From Candidatus Azophilus lithoversatilis (GTDB taxonomy: Bacteria > Pseudomonadota > Gammaproteobacteria > Pseudomonadales > Azotimanducaceae): 64,000 nucleotides of DNA. Positions 46,676 through 54,604 of the stretch are shown one piece after another. How positions within the stretch are numbered: position 1 is the first letter of the stretch; each line of letters starts with the position of its first letter. The translations under genes and the position numbers were made by a program. The notes below the pieces were generated by a model that was not told the DNA's origin, did not search any database, and worked only from the letters and a program-made list of their open reading frames with translations. The DNA lies in the NCBI GenBank assembly GCA_028278675.1, contig JAQAJJ010000001.1:1-64000 (forward strand). Reading direction: 5' to 3'.

Positions 46676-47233
46676 ATGATTGAGGAAATTGCCGCCGATG
46701 CCGATGAGCGCATGGGCAAGACGATCGAGGCCATGCACGCGGCCTTCGCCCGAATTCGCACGGGCCGCGCCCACCCAAGCCTGTTGGACGGCATCGAAGT
46801 GCCCTACTACGGCAGCGATGCGCCGCTCAACCAAGTGGCCAGCATCAGCGTTGAGGACGCCCGCACGCTGCTGGTTTCGCCTTGGGAAAAGAGCTTGCTG
46901 CCGGCCATCCAGAAAGCCATCTTGAAGAGCGATCTCGGCATTACGCCGGCCGCTAGCCAAGACGTGGTCCGATTGCCGCTGCCGGCCCTGACGGAGCAGA
47001 ATCGCCGCGAACTTGCCCGTCATGCCCGCCAGGAGGCGGAAGCGGCCCGCATCGCCATCCGCAACATTCGCCGCGATGCCATCTCTGACATCCGCGAACT
47101 GCTTCGGGAAAAGGAGGTTGCCCAGGATGATGCGCGGCGCGGCGAGGAGGCGGCTCAACAGATCACCGACCGCCGCGTCAAGGCAGTGGATCAAGCCCTT
47201 GAGGCAAAGGAGGCCGACCTCATGGCGGTGTGA
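46676..47233 (+). CDS. frr: Ribosome-recycling factor
   Basis: 185 residues, the normal length. RRF splits post-termination ribosomes with EF-G. Visible blocks are ARIRTGRAHPSLLDGIEVPYYG, PLNQVASISVEDARTLLVSPWEK, and LPALTEQNRRELARHARQEAE followed by the long C-terminal helix. It follows pyrH by 60 bp and is followed by a 167-bp gap before uppS in which I see no gene. Confidence 0.95.
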   Translation: MIEEIAADADERMGKTIEAMHAAFARIRTGRAHPSLLDGIEVPYYGSDAPLNQVASISVEDARTLLVSPWEKSLLPAIQKAILKSDLGITPAASQDVVRLPLPALTEQNRRELARHARQEAEAARIAIRNIRRDAISDIRELLREKEVAQDDARRGEEAAQQITDRRVKAVDQALEAKEADLMAV

Positions 47234-47400
47234 GCCGCCCGCTTGGCTTGAGCCTTCAGCTTGGCGAAGCCTTCAGCCTGGCACAGAATAGGAGGCGTCG
47301 CCGTTGCCGAGTTGGCAATGAGGGCTCCCCACGAATCTGGTGGTACGCATGAACGATGAAGAGCGTCGTTTGGGAGATCAGGACAGCTTGAACGGTCGCA

Positions 47401-48150
47401 ATGTCAGAACTGCCGCTTAGCGCCGCCGACCGGGATCCGGGCGGGGTGCCCTTCCACGTCGCGATCATCATGGACGGCAACCATCGGTGGGCGAGACGCC
47501 GGCATCTGCCCGGCGCGGCTGGACATCGGGCGGGCGCCAAGAACGTTCGTCCCATCGCCGAGGCCTGTTCCGACTATGGCGTTCGTTGCTTGACGCTGTT
47601 CGCCTTCAGCACGGAAAACTGGCAGCGGCCCAAGCGGGAGGTGAATCTTCTGCTTGACCTGATGCGCGGCCTGCTCGACCGGGACCTGGCGGACCTCGAT
47701 GAACGCAATGTGCGGCTCAACATCATTGGCGACCGCTCCCGCTTCCCCGCTGATCTGCAGATGCGCATGAATCGGGCGGAGGCGCAAACACGCGCCAATA
47801 CGCGCATGACCCTGAACATCGCCGCCAACTACGGTGGCCGCTGGGACATCGCCGCGGCGGCGCGCACGGCGGCTCGAAGGGTCGCCGAAGGCGGCATCGA
47901 AATCGATGACATCAACGAGGATCTGTTCGCCTCCCTGCTCTCCCTCGGCCACCTGCCGCCGCCGGATCTGTGCATCCGCACGGGCGGCGACAAGCGCATC
48001 AGCAACTTCCTCCTCTGGGACCTGGCCTACACCGAACTCTACTTTGTTGAGGCGTTCTGGCCGGAATTCGAGCCTGCGCACCTGATGGAGGCGTTCTCGA
48101 CCTTCGAGGAGCGCCGCCGCCGATTCGGTTGCCGGAGCGCACGGCCTTAG
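47401..48150 (+). CDS. uppS: Undecaprenyl-diphosphate synthase
   Basis: 249 residues of the cis-prenyltransferase family, making the C55 lipid carrier for peptidoglycan. The catalytic Asp lies in VAIIMDGNHRWARRRHLPGAAGHRAG. LTLFAFSTENWQRP, LNIAANYGGRWDI and PDLCIRTGGDKRISNFLLWDLAYTELYF are the conserved later regions. Confidence 0.95.
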   Translation: MSELPLSAADRDPGGVPFHVAIIMDGNHRWARRRHLPGAAGHRAGAKNVRPIAEACSDYGVRCLTLFAFSTENWQRPKREVNLLLDLMRGLLDRDLADLDERNVRLNIIGDRSRFPADLQMRMNRAEAQTRANTRMTLNIAANYGGRWDIAAAARTAARRVAEGGIEIDDINEDLFASLLSLGHLPPPDLCIRTGGDKRISNFLLWDLAYTELYFVEAFWPEFEPAHLMEAFSTFEERRRRFGCRSARP

Positions 48151-48163
48151 GGCGGGGCGGAAG

Positions 48164-48955
48164 GTGCTCAGGAACCGCGTAATCACGGCGGTTGGCTTGG
48201 CCTTGGCGGCGCTGGCCGTGATCTACCTGCTGCCGCCCTTTGGGTTTGCGTTGGCCATCGGCGTGGTGGCGGTACTGGCGGCTTGGGAGTGGGCGCGCTT
48301 TGCTGGACTTCATGCCGGTTGGCAGCGCGGGCTCTACGCCATCGCCATTGCCGCTTTGGGGGTTGCCGCCCTAGCTTGGCCCGGCTTGCAGGTCACGGTG
48401 ATTTGGATTGGAGTGACCGCTTGGGCCGCCGCCATCGCGGGCATCCTGAGCCACCGAGCAGGCCGGACGTTCAGCGGTTGGCCTTGGATTGCCGCCTTGC
48501 TGGGCATTGCCGTCATCTGGGCAGCTTGGATGGCTGCGGTGGTCGTGCGCGCGGCGCCGAATGGTGCCCACTGGTTGGTGTGGCTGTTCTTCTTGGTCTC
48601 GGCGGTGGACATCGGCGCCTATTTCGCTGGAACCACTTGGGGCCGCCGCAAACTGGCGCCGGCCTTGAGCCCCGCCAAGACCTGGGAAGGCGTGGCGGGG
48701 GGCGCCGCGCTCAGCGCCTTGGTTTGCGGCGGCGCCTTGGCGGCGCTCGGCCGCTTGGATGCGGCCTCCTGCGCGGTCATCGCCGTGTTGATTGCCGTTT
48801 CGGTGTTCGGCGACCTGCTGGAGAGCCTGCTCAAGCGCCAATCCGGCGTCAAGGACTCCGGCACCCTGCTGCCCGGCCACGGCGGCCTCCTCGACCGCTT
48901 TGACTCCGAATTGGCGGCGTTGCCAGTGTTTGCTGTGCTACTGCCATTCGTTTGA
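48164..48955 (+). CDS. cdsA: Phosphatidate cytidylyltransferase
   Basis: 263 residues, an integral membrane enzyme making CDP-diacylglycerol. About eight hydrophobic segments are visible. The family signature is present: LAPALSPAKTWEG and, near the C-terminus, LLKRQSGVKDSGTLLPGHGGLLDRFDS. The start is GTG 48164, 13 bp after uppS. In many gammaproteobacteria the next genes are dxr, rseP and bamA; here the operon ends and a selenoprotein gene follows 21 bp later. Confidence 0.93.
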   Translation: MLRNRVITAVGLALAALAVIYLLPPFGFALAIGVVAVLAAWEWARFAGLHAGWQRGLYAIAIAALGVAALAWPGLQVTVIWIGVTAWAAAIAGILSHRAGRTFSGWPWIAALLGIAVIWAAWMAAVVVRAAPNGAHWLVWLFFLVSAVDIGAYFAGTTWGRRKLAPALSPAKTWEGVAGGAALSALVCGGALAALGRLDAASCAVIAVLIAVSVFGDLLESLLKRQSGVKDSGTLLPGHGGLLDRFDSELAALPVFAVLLPFV

Positions 48956-48976
48956 CCGTCACTCTGGAGTGCTTGA

Positions 48977-49969
48977 ATGAAATCACGGCGCGGCAATGCG
49001 CAGGGCGTGACACCGGCATCGGAGCCCAACAACCCCGTTGACTACATCGCCCGCACCCGCGAGCAGTACGACAAGCTGGGCTATCCGCCCTACAAGTGGG
49101 TGCGCAATGAGATTCCACCGCCACTTGCGCCGCTGGCTAAACCCCTAAGCGAGGCGAAGGTCGGCTTGGTGGCGTCAGGCGGCATCTATCGGACCGGCCA
49201 AGTGGCATTCCACTACCGGGATGACTTCAGCTTTCGCGAAATCCCCGCCGACACCCCCACCAGCGAACTGCGCGCCACCCACTTCGCCTATGACCTGACC
49301 GACGCCCGCCGCGACCCGAATGCGGTCTTCCCCATGGAAACGCTGCGCAATCTGACTGATGAGGGACGCATCGGCGGTCTCGGCGCCCATGCCTACACCT
49401 TCATGGGCGGCATCTATTCGGTGCGCAAGGTGCGCGACGCGCTGGCACCGGCCATCGCCGACCGGCTGCAGAGCGATGAGGTCGATCTCGCCATCCTCGT
49501 GCCGGTCTGACCCGTCTGCCACCAGTCCGTCGGACTGATTGCCCGGGAGCTTGAAGGCCGCGGCCTGCCCACCGTTTGCCTGTCGAGCGCCTACTCCATC
49601 ACCAAATCGGTCAATCCGCCGCGCGCCATCTACTTGGACTTCCCCTTGGGCCGCACCGCCGGCAAGCCCAACGACCCCGCCCTGCAACGGCAGATCATGA
49701 TCGAGGCCTTGGATGCCTTTGCGTCCATCCGCGAGCCGGGCGGCATCATCACCCTGCCGCATCGGTGGAGCGATGACGACGGTTGGAAGGACTATGCCAT
49801 GCGTCCCAAGCCCCGGACTGATGGCGGCACCGCGGATGATCGGGTTGCCCGCTTTGACACGCCGCAGTACCAAAGCGAAGCTGATCGGCGGTTAGCCGAA
49901 GCCAACTCGGAGACGGGGGAGTGCCCGGGCTGCGTGTTTTTGTGGGAGTCCGAGGCCAAGCATTTTTGA
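48977..49969 (+). CDS. Selenoprotein of the glycine/betaine/sarcosine reductase B (GrdB/PrdB-like) family
   Basis: The gene is interrupted by one in-frame TGA at 49508, after which the same frame stays open for another 153 codons with continuous family-like sequence. Read with selenocysteine at residue 178 it gives 330 residues: KVGLVASGGIYRTGQ, RATHFAYDLTDARRDPNAVFP, then DLAILVPV-U-PVCHQSVGLIARELE, RAIYLDFPLGRTAGKPND and a C-terminal GECPGCVFLWE. The UxxC motif sits where GrdB-type reductases have their active-site Sec. A hairpin 12 nt after the TGA fits a bacterial SECIS. The start ATG has GGAG seven bases upstream. Substrate and redox partner are unknown. The alternative, a nonsense pseudogene, is less likely because both halves are undamaged. 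Confidence 0.82.
49508..49547 (+). promoter_or_regulatory. UGA(Sec) codon and SECIS-like stem-loop
   Basis: After the TGA at 49508-49510, CAGTCC (49523-49528) pairs perfectly with GGACTG (49532-49537) around the loop GUC. The loop G is 19 nt past the UGA, inside the usual 16-37 nt window of bacterial SECIS elements, and the loop begins with GU. A lower stem may form between CCCG (49511-49514) and CGGG (49544-49547). The elongation factor SelB would bind here. Confidence 0.7.
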
Positions 49970-50129
49970 ACCAAGGAGTTTCTCCACAAGGTGCCTGCTG
50001 CTCCAGCTTCGAGGGGAGAGCGGTCGTCCAGCTAGGGGGCTTCCGAGTTTGCCTTGGTAGTGAATGCAGCGATAATGCTGAGTTCATGAATCCTCGAACG
50101 ATTCCCCAAACAGGTGACCTCCTGCGAGG

Positions 50130-50447
50130 CTGGGCGAGCCGGGGCTCGCTGTTCGAGACCCACTTGAGTGTGGCCTTGGCGTAGCCCTCGGACTGCTCCT
50201 CGACTGTGGTGAGCTTCGCGCCCCAACTGTCAGGCTTGGCCTCGACGACGCCGACCGCTTCCCGGTCAACGAAGAGAACGGAGTCGGCAGGCCCGACGTC
50301 GGTCTGGTACTCACGAACCGCAATGCCTAAGCTCGCGTTGAAGTCTAGCGCTTCCTTGTCTTGGACCTGCCAACCTGCTGCCCGGAGGCGGTCATCGATC
50401 CGATCTCGGGCGATCTGCTCCGGGTTCTGGTTGACGACATTCGGCAT
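50130..50447 (-). pseudogene. 5' stub of a type I restriction endonuclease R subunit
   Basis: The frame starts with ATG 50447. RIDDRLRAAGWQVQDKEALDFNASLGIAVREYQ and then PADSVLFVDREAVGVVEAKPDSWGAKL, TTVEEQSEGYA match the N-terminal nuclease domain of HsdR. The Asp and ExK (VEAK) catalytic residues are present. After about 105 residues the similarity ends at a GC-rich near-palindrome and the rest of the ~800-1000-residue protein, including the helicase motor, is missing. No hsdM or hsdS is nearby. It is a dead remnant of a type I system. Confidence 0.7.
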
Positions 50448-50559
50448 GTGGCAGAAGGTGGTCGCGCTCTTCCGCCGTCACGGCGAGTGGGGGGTTGCAA
50501 AGGCGCCAATTGGCTGCGGGAGCAAACTCGCGCTCCCGAAGATCGGTGAGCATGGGGTG

Positions 50560-50898
50560 CTACTTAAGCCGCACGGCAGTGCCGGTGGCGACCAGGAGCA
50601 CCATGCCTTTGCCGCCGCCGCTGATTTCGCTGTAGTCGAGGTCGATGCCAACCACGGCATCCGCGCCTAGGGACGAGGCCTGCTCAGCGAGCTCATCGAG
50701 ACAGGTTTCGCGAGCCTCGCGCAGCGCCTTCTGATGGGTGCCGCTGCGGCCGCCGACGATGTCGCGCAGCCCGCCGAGAATGTCGCGGAACACGTTGATG
50801 CCCAGCACGCACTCGGCGCTGACGATCCCCAAGGCCTCGCGGGTTTCACGGCCTGGCACGGAGTGGGTGGTGACCAAGTGGGCGAGGGCTACGGACAT
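50560..50898 (-). CDS. YbjQ/UPF0145 family protein
   Basis: 112 residues. VGINVFRDILGGLRDIVGGRSGTHQKALREARETCLDELAEQASSLGADAVVGIDLDY, seen in pieces such as IVGGRSGTHQKAL and GADAVVGIDLDYSEI, is the conserved core of the pentameric YbjQ (DUF74) family, whose function is not well defined although a heavy-metal-binding role has been suggested. The ATG at 50898 has AGGAG four to eight bases upstream, which decides it over an ATG at 50943. It is divergent from the arsenate reductase gene. Confidence 0.85.
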   Translation of the reverse strand: MSVALAHLVTTHSVPGRETREALGIVSAECVLGINVFRDILGGLRDIVGGRSGTHQKALREARETCLDELAEQASSLGADAVVGIDLDYSEISGGGKGMVLLVATGTAVRLK

Positions 50899-50971
50899 GG
50901 GTGCTCCTGTCGATGAAGTGACGCCGGTGGCGTTGATTCGCAACTATAACTGAAACGTGTACGATGTTTTC

Positions 50972-51082
50972 ATGGAACAAATGGAGACAGCCCAGCGGCT
51001 GGCTGGTCGTTCCTTCGGCGTCAGCGGCGTGCCGTTCCAGGGCAAGCTGAAGGCTTGCATGGCTGCGGAAACGGCGTCGGAG
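50972..51082 (+). repeat. 111-bp repeat, copy B (5' end of arsC)
   Basis: Ungapped match to 11386-11496 with 20 mismatches. It starts with the same ATGGAACAA and reads MEQMETAQRLAGRSFGV onward, in frame with arsC. The outer GGAAC/GTTCC inverted repeat is kept, and the inner hairpin is AGCC-CAGC-GGCT, so pairing is preserved although the bases differ from copy A. Confidence 0.7.
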
Positions 51083-51610
51083 AGCGTGTCGAAGCGCGGG
51101 GGAACGGTGCCGCGGCCGTTGAACGTGCTGTTCGTCTGCACTGGCAACTCGGCCCGCAGCATCCTCGCCGAGGCCATTCTCAACCGGGAGGGGGAGGGCC
51201 GTTTTCGAGCCTTCAGCGCGGGCAGCCAGCCAACTGGCCGAGTGCATCCAGAAGCGCTGGCATTGCTGCGGCATCTTGGCCATCCAACCGTCGAGCTTCG
51301 CTCCAAGGCGCTTGATGAGTTTCTCGGTGAGGACGCGCCGCAGCCAGAGTTCGTCTTCACGGTCTGCGATGCGGCGGCCGAAGCCTGCCCGGTTTGGCCT
51401 GGGTCCGTGGCGACGGCCCACTGGGGCCTGCCGGACCCGGCGGCGGGCGATGGTGGCGAGGCTCGGTTTGAAGCCGCCTACCAATCGCTTCAGGCGCGCA
51501 TCCGGGCATTCTTGGCGCTGCCGTTTGATGCCTTGGACGAGTCCGGGCTGCGGTATCGGTTGCGGGAAATCGGCGCCGAGTCGCCGCCGATGAAGGATTC
51601 GGTGCCATGA
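50972..51610 (+). CDS. arsC: Arsenate reductase, low-molecular-weight phosphatase type
   Basis: The domain from about residue 46 on is a thioredoxin-type ArsC: LNVLFVCTGNSARSILAEAIL holds the P-loop (CTGNSARS). PEFVFTVCDAAAEACPVWPG contains the two further redox cysteines, and AHWGLPDPA carries the catalytic Asp. It reduces arsenate to arsenite. The first ~37 residues come from the 111-bp repeat and are not part of the ArsC fold. Translation may begin instead at GTG 51107, just before the domain. The gene overlaps the aquaporin gene by four bases, suggesting arsenite leaves through that channel. No arsR is next to it. Confidence 0.85.
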   Translation: MEQMETAQRLAGRSFGVSGVPFQGKLKACMAAETASESVSKRGGTVPRPLNVLFVCTGNSARSILAEAILNREGEGRFRAFSAGSQPTGRVHPEALALLRHLGHPTVELRSKALDEFLGEDAPQPEFVFTVCDAAAEACPVWPGSVATAHWGLPDPAAGDGGEARFEAAYQSLQARIRAFLALPFDALDESGLRYRLREIGAESPPMKDSVP

Positions 51611-52317
51611 CGGCCATGAAAGTGGACTTGCCGAGGCGCTTGGTCGCCGAAGCCCTGGGCACCGCTTTGCTGTTGGCCGTGGTGGTGGGCAGCGGCATCA
51701 TGGGCGAGCGCTTGGCCGATGGCAACGACGCCATTGCCCTGTTGGGCAACACCATTGCCACGGGCGCGGCGTTGGTGGTGCTGATCCTGGTCTTCGGGCC
51801 GCTGTCCGGGGCCCACTTCAATCCGGCAGTCACCCTGGCCTTCTGGCTGCGTCGCGAACTGACGCGCGGGGACGCAGCCTGCTACCTAGTGGCGCAGCTT
51901 GCCGGCGGCCTCATCGGGGTGATGGCGGCGCATGCCATGTTCGGCGAACCGCTGTTGGTCGAAGGCGTCAAGGCGCGCACCGGCGCTGGCCAGTGGCTCG
52001 GCGAGTTCGTGGCCACCTTTGCGCTGTTGGCCGCCATTCTGGGCTGTCTGCGCACCCGCCCGGAGGCGGTGCCATACGCCGTGGGGCTCATCATCACCGC
52101 TGGCTACTGGTTCACCTCCTCGACCTCGTTCGCCAATCCGGCGGTCACGGTGGCCCGCTCGTTCACCGACACCTTTGCCGGCATTGCGCCGGCACATGCC
52201 CCTGCCTTCATCGCCGCCGAGTTGGCCGGCGCCGTTGCCGCCACGTTGCTGTTTCGCTGGCTGGAATCCAATGCCGCGTCGCAAGCGGTGCCTCCTGCAG
52301 GCCAGGACGCGCCATGA
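51607..52317 (+). CDS. MIP-family channel, probable arsenite-permeable aquaglyceroporin
   Basis: 236 residues with six membrane helices and the two half-helix NPA motifs, GAHFNPAVTLAFWL and SFANPAVTVARSFTDTF. The family moves water, glycerol or small neutral solutes such as arsenous acid. Coupling to arsC by a four-base overlap resembles the AqpS-ArsC arrangement known from rhizobia, where the channel replaces the ArsB pump. That role is inferred from context. Confidence 0.82.
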   Translation: MTAMKVDLPRRLVAEALGTALLLAVVVGSGIMGERLADGNDAIALLGNTIATGAALVVLILVFGPLSGAHFNPAVTLAFWLRRELTRGDAACYLVAQLAGGLIGVMAAHAMFGEPLLVEGVKARTGAGQWLGEFVATFALLAAILGCLRTRPEAVPYAVGLIITAGYWFTSSTSFANPAVTVARSFTDTFAGIAPAHAPAFIAAELAGAVAATLLFRWLESNAASQAVPPAGQDAP

Positions 52318-53498
52318 TGCCGCTGGCGCACATCCGCGTTCTCGATCTCACCCACGCCCGGGCAGGACCGACTGCGGTTCGGCTGCTTGCCGACTGGGGA
52401 GCGGACGTCATCAAGATTGAAGCGCCGCGGTCGGCCTCGGGGGCGGGCCGTGCGGTGACCGGTGCGCGGCGTGGGCCGGATGAGCAGAATCTGCACCGCA
52501 ACAAGCGTGGGCTGGCGCTCGACCTCAAGGACCCCAAGGGGCATGAGGTGTTCATGCGCCTCGCCCGCAGCGCCGATGTGGTGGTGGAGAACTTCAAGGC
52601 CGAGGTCAAGCATCGGCTCAAGGTGGACTACGAATCCGTCAAGGCGGCCAATCCGGCCATCATCTACGCCAGCATCTCCGGTTTCGGCCAGGATGGCCCC
52701 TATGGCGAACGGGCCGGGGTCGATCAGATCATTCAGGGGATGAGCGGCCTGATGTCCATCACCGGCGAGCCGGGCACTGGTCCCTGGCGGGTGGGCATCG
52801 CCATCAGCGACACCTCCGCCGGCATGTTTCTCGGCCAAGGCATCCTGCTTGCCCTGCTGCATCGGGAGCGCACCGGGGAGGGGCAGTGGGTTCACACCTC
52901 GCTGCTTGAAGCGATGTTGTGCAAGCTGGATTTTCAGGGTGCCCGCTACACGATGGGCGGCGAAGTCCCCGGCCAGGAGGGTAACGACCATCCGTACCAG
53001 ACCCCGATGGGCGCTTTTCAGGCCAGCGACGGCCTGGTCAACATCGCCGCGCCCAGTCAGCGGCTTTGGGAGCGCTTCTGCCAGACACTCGGCGCCGATG
53101 AACTGTTCAACCGGCCGGAGTATCGCCGGGCCGGGGAGCGGGCGCGGCGCAAGGCCGCCTTGAATGCCGACATCAATGCGGTCACGGCCCGTTTCACGAC
53201 CGCGGAACTGGTGCGGGAACTCAATCGTGCGGGGGTGCCCTGCGGCCCCATCAACGACATCGGCCAAGCCTTCGAGGACGAGCAGGTGCGCCACTTGGGG
53301 ATGGCCAAGGCTGCGGAGCACCCCGAGTTGGGCTCGGTGCGCCTGATCCGCTCGCCCATCAACCTCAGCGCCCATCCCCAAGCTGATCGATTTGACCGGG
53401 CCGCACCGGATCCGGGGCAGGACTCCGACGCCATTCTCGGGGAGTTTGGTTATGCGCCAGCGGCAATCGAGGCGCTGCGCGAATCCGGAGTGATTTGA
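52314..53498 (+). CDS. CaiB/BaiF family CoA-transferase
   Basis: 394 residues of the class III CoA-transferases, which move CoA between carboxylic acids through an aspartyl/glutamyl-CoA intermediate. Typical segments are IRVLDLTHARAGPTAVRLLADWGADVIKIE, NKRGLALDLKDPKG, VVVENFKAEVKHRLKVDYESV and GVPCGPINDIGQAFED. At the catalytic position the sequence is SLLEAML, so Glu stands where FRC-type enzymes have Asp. The start overlaps the aquaporin stop, so it is cotranscribed with the arsenic pair although its function seems unrelated. Confidence 0.87.
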   Translation: MMPLAHIRVLDLTHARAGPTAVRLLADWGADVIKIEAPRSASGAGRAVTGARRGPDEQNLHRNKRGLALDLKDPKGHEVFMRLARSADVVVENFKAEVKHRLKVDYESVKAANPAIIYASISGFGQDGPYGERAGVDQIIQGMSGLMSITGEPGTGPWRVGIAISDTSAGMFLGQGILLALLHRERTGEGQWVHTSLLEAMLCKLDFQGARYTMGGEVPGQEGNDHPYQTPMGAFQASDGLVNIAAPSQRLWERFCQTLGADELFNRPEYRRAGERARRKAALNADINAVTARFTTAELVRELNRAGVPCGPINDIGQAFEDEQVRHLGMAKAAEHPELGSVRLIRSPINLSAHPQADRFDRAAPDPGQDSDAILGEFGYAPAAIEALRESGVI

Positions 53499-53707
53499 GG
53501 GCGTCGCCCGCTGTGTGCGGATCTCCCTCTTGTGCGAATGCCATTGACAAGGCCGGTGGACACCCGCCACTTGGACTGGGGTGGCAGTCCTTGTGCTCGC
53601 CGAATGTTTTGCTAAAGCCACTCTGAATTGTGGTCACGCTGTGGTGTTGAACTTGAAACGACCCCGATGTACTGTGATTCCCATGTGAGTTTCAGGAGTG
53701 ACCCGCA

Positions 53708-53968
53708 ATGGAACTGGCCATTCGCGAGGCGAAGATGCGCCTTTCCGAACTAATTGTTGCTGCCCGCAACGGCGAGCCGGTCATCATCACCAAACATGGT
53801 GTGCCAGCAGTCGAACTGGTGCGTTGCGATCGACGCGGCGGAATTGACTTCGACAGACTCGAAGCGGTTCGCCGACGCCTCGGAATTGCGGGGGATGGCG
53901 AAGGGTGGCCGGATGAGTTCAATGATCCCGCGTTTAGCCGCCGAGTGCTGGGCTTGGATCACGGCTGA
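53708..53968 (+). CDS. Phd/YefM-type antitoxin
   Basis: 86 residues. ELAIREAKMRLSELIVAARNGEPVIITKHGVPAVELV is the prevent-host-death fold that binds operator DNA. The C-terminal acidic segment (GWPDEFNDPAF) would neutralise the toxin. AGGAG precedes the ATG at good distance. The PIN-domain toxin gene follows after 11 bp. A 209-bp region upstream contains no gene; TTGAAC near 53648 may be a -35 element for this operon. Confidence 0.85.
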   Translation: MELAIREAKMRLSELIVAARNGEPVIITKHGVPAVELVRCDRRGGIDFDRLEAVRRRLGIAGDGEGWPDEFNDPAFSRRVLGLDHG

Positions 53969-53979
53969 CCAACCTCGTC

Positions 53980-54384
53980 ATGCGCATACTGCTCGACACG
54001 TCATACCTGTATGACTTCTTGGACAGGCCAGGAGCGCTCCTCGAATCCGAGCGGCGACTACTGTCCGATCGCCGAACCCGATTGCACGTTAGTGCCGTGT
54101 CGATTTGGGAGATGCGTTTGAAACACAGTGCCCGGCATGTGTCGGGTGACCGCAAGAGCCGCTTTGCGCCCGAGGATGTGGTCGGGGCGTTGGAAGATCA
54201 GGAGGTCTCGTTTCTGCCGTTGACGATGCGGCATGCCGCATGCGCTTTGGAAGAGCCGCTCGACCATAGAGATCCTTTTGACGAATTGCTGTTGGTTCAG
54301 GCCCAGGAAGAGGGTTTGAAGCTGTTGACGGCGGATCGGCGCCTCGTTGGACACCCGCTTGCCGTCGCTGCGGGTCGGCTCTAG
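53980..54384 (+). CDS. PIN-domain (VapC-like) ribonuclease toxin
   Basis: 134 residues. The four acidic PIN residues are visible: LLDTSYLYDF, SAVSIWEM, DHRDPFDELLLVQA and LLTADRRL. PIN toxins cleave tRNA or rRNA when free of antitoxin. Its antitoxin is the Phd-type gene just upstream. The TAG stop overlaps the first two bases of a MITE-like element, so the current C-terminus may have been set or trimmed by that insertion. Confidence 0.85.
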   Translation: MRILLDTSYLYDFLDRPGALLESERRLLSDRRTRLHVSAVSIWEMRLKHSARHVSGDRKSRFAPEDVVGALEDQEVSFLPLTMRHAACALEEPLDHRDPFDELLLVQAQEEGLKLLTADRRLVGHPLAVAAGRL

Positions 54385-54575
54385 GGAACCTCTGATCAAG
54401 TCGCGTTCGCTCAGCGTTTCACGGGTTGCGAACGGGGGCGATGCCGCCCCTCGCTGGACATTGTGTGGAACCTGCCACACGGCTTCGCCTCCGCCTTCGG
54501 CTTGCCGAAGGCGCCCTTGCACCATCACGCCCGCCAGGCTCCTCTGAGCTTTCGGGACTTGATCAGAGGCTCCCT
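54383..54575. mobile_element. MITE-like element, 193 bp, with 20-bp terminal inverted repeats
   Basis: The left end 54383-54402 (starting AGGGAACCTCTGATC) and the right end 54556-54575 (ending AGAGGCTCCCT) are reverse complements with 19 of 20 positions matching. A second CCTCTGA at 54541 can also pair with the right end. There is no coding capacity. It fills the gap between two genes that end toward each other, the PIN toxin gene and the CorC-like gene. I see no transposase for it in the window. Confidence 0.65.
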
Positions 54576-54604
54576 GGAGAGGCGAAACAGGTCCTGTCGA
54601 GCGG

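Noticed and set aside
47350..47421. A 23-codon open frame upstream of uppS
   Set aside because: Too short, overlaps the uppS start and has no clear ribosome site; a leader peptide cannot be supported.
48977..49510. The selenoprotein gene as two separate genes or a nonsense pseudogene
   Set aside because: Both halves are continuous in frame, the stop is UGA at the known Sec site, and a SECIS-like hairpin follows.
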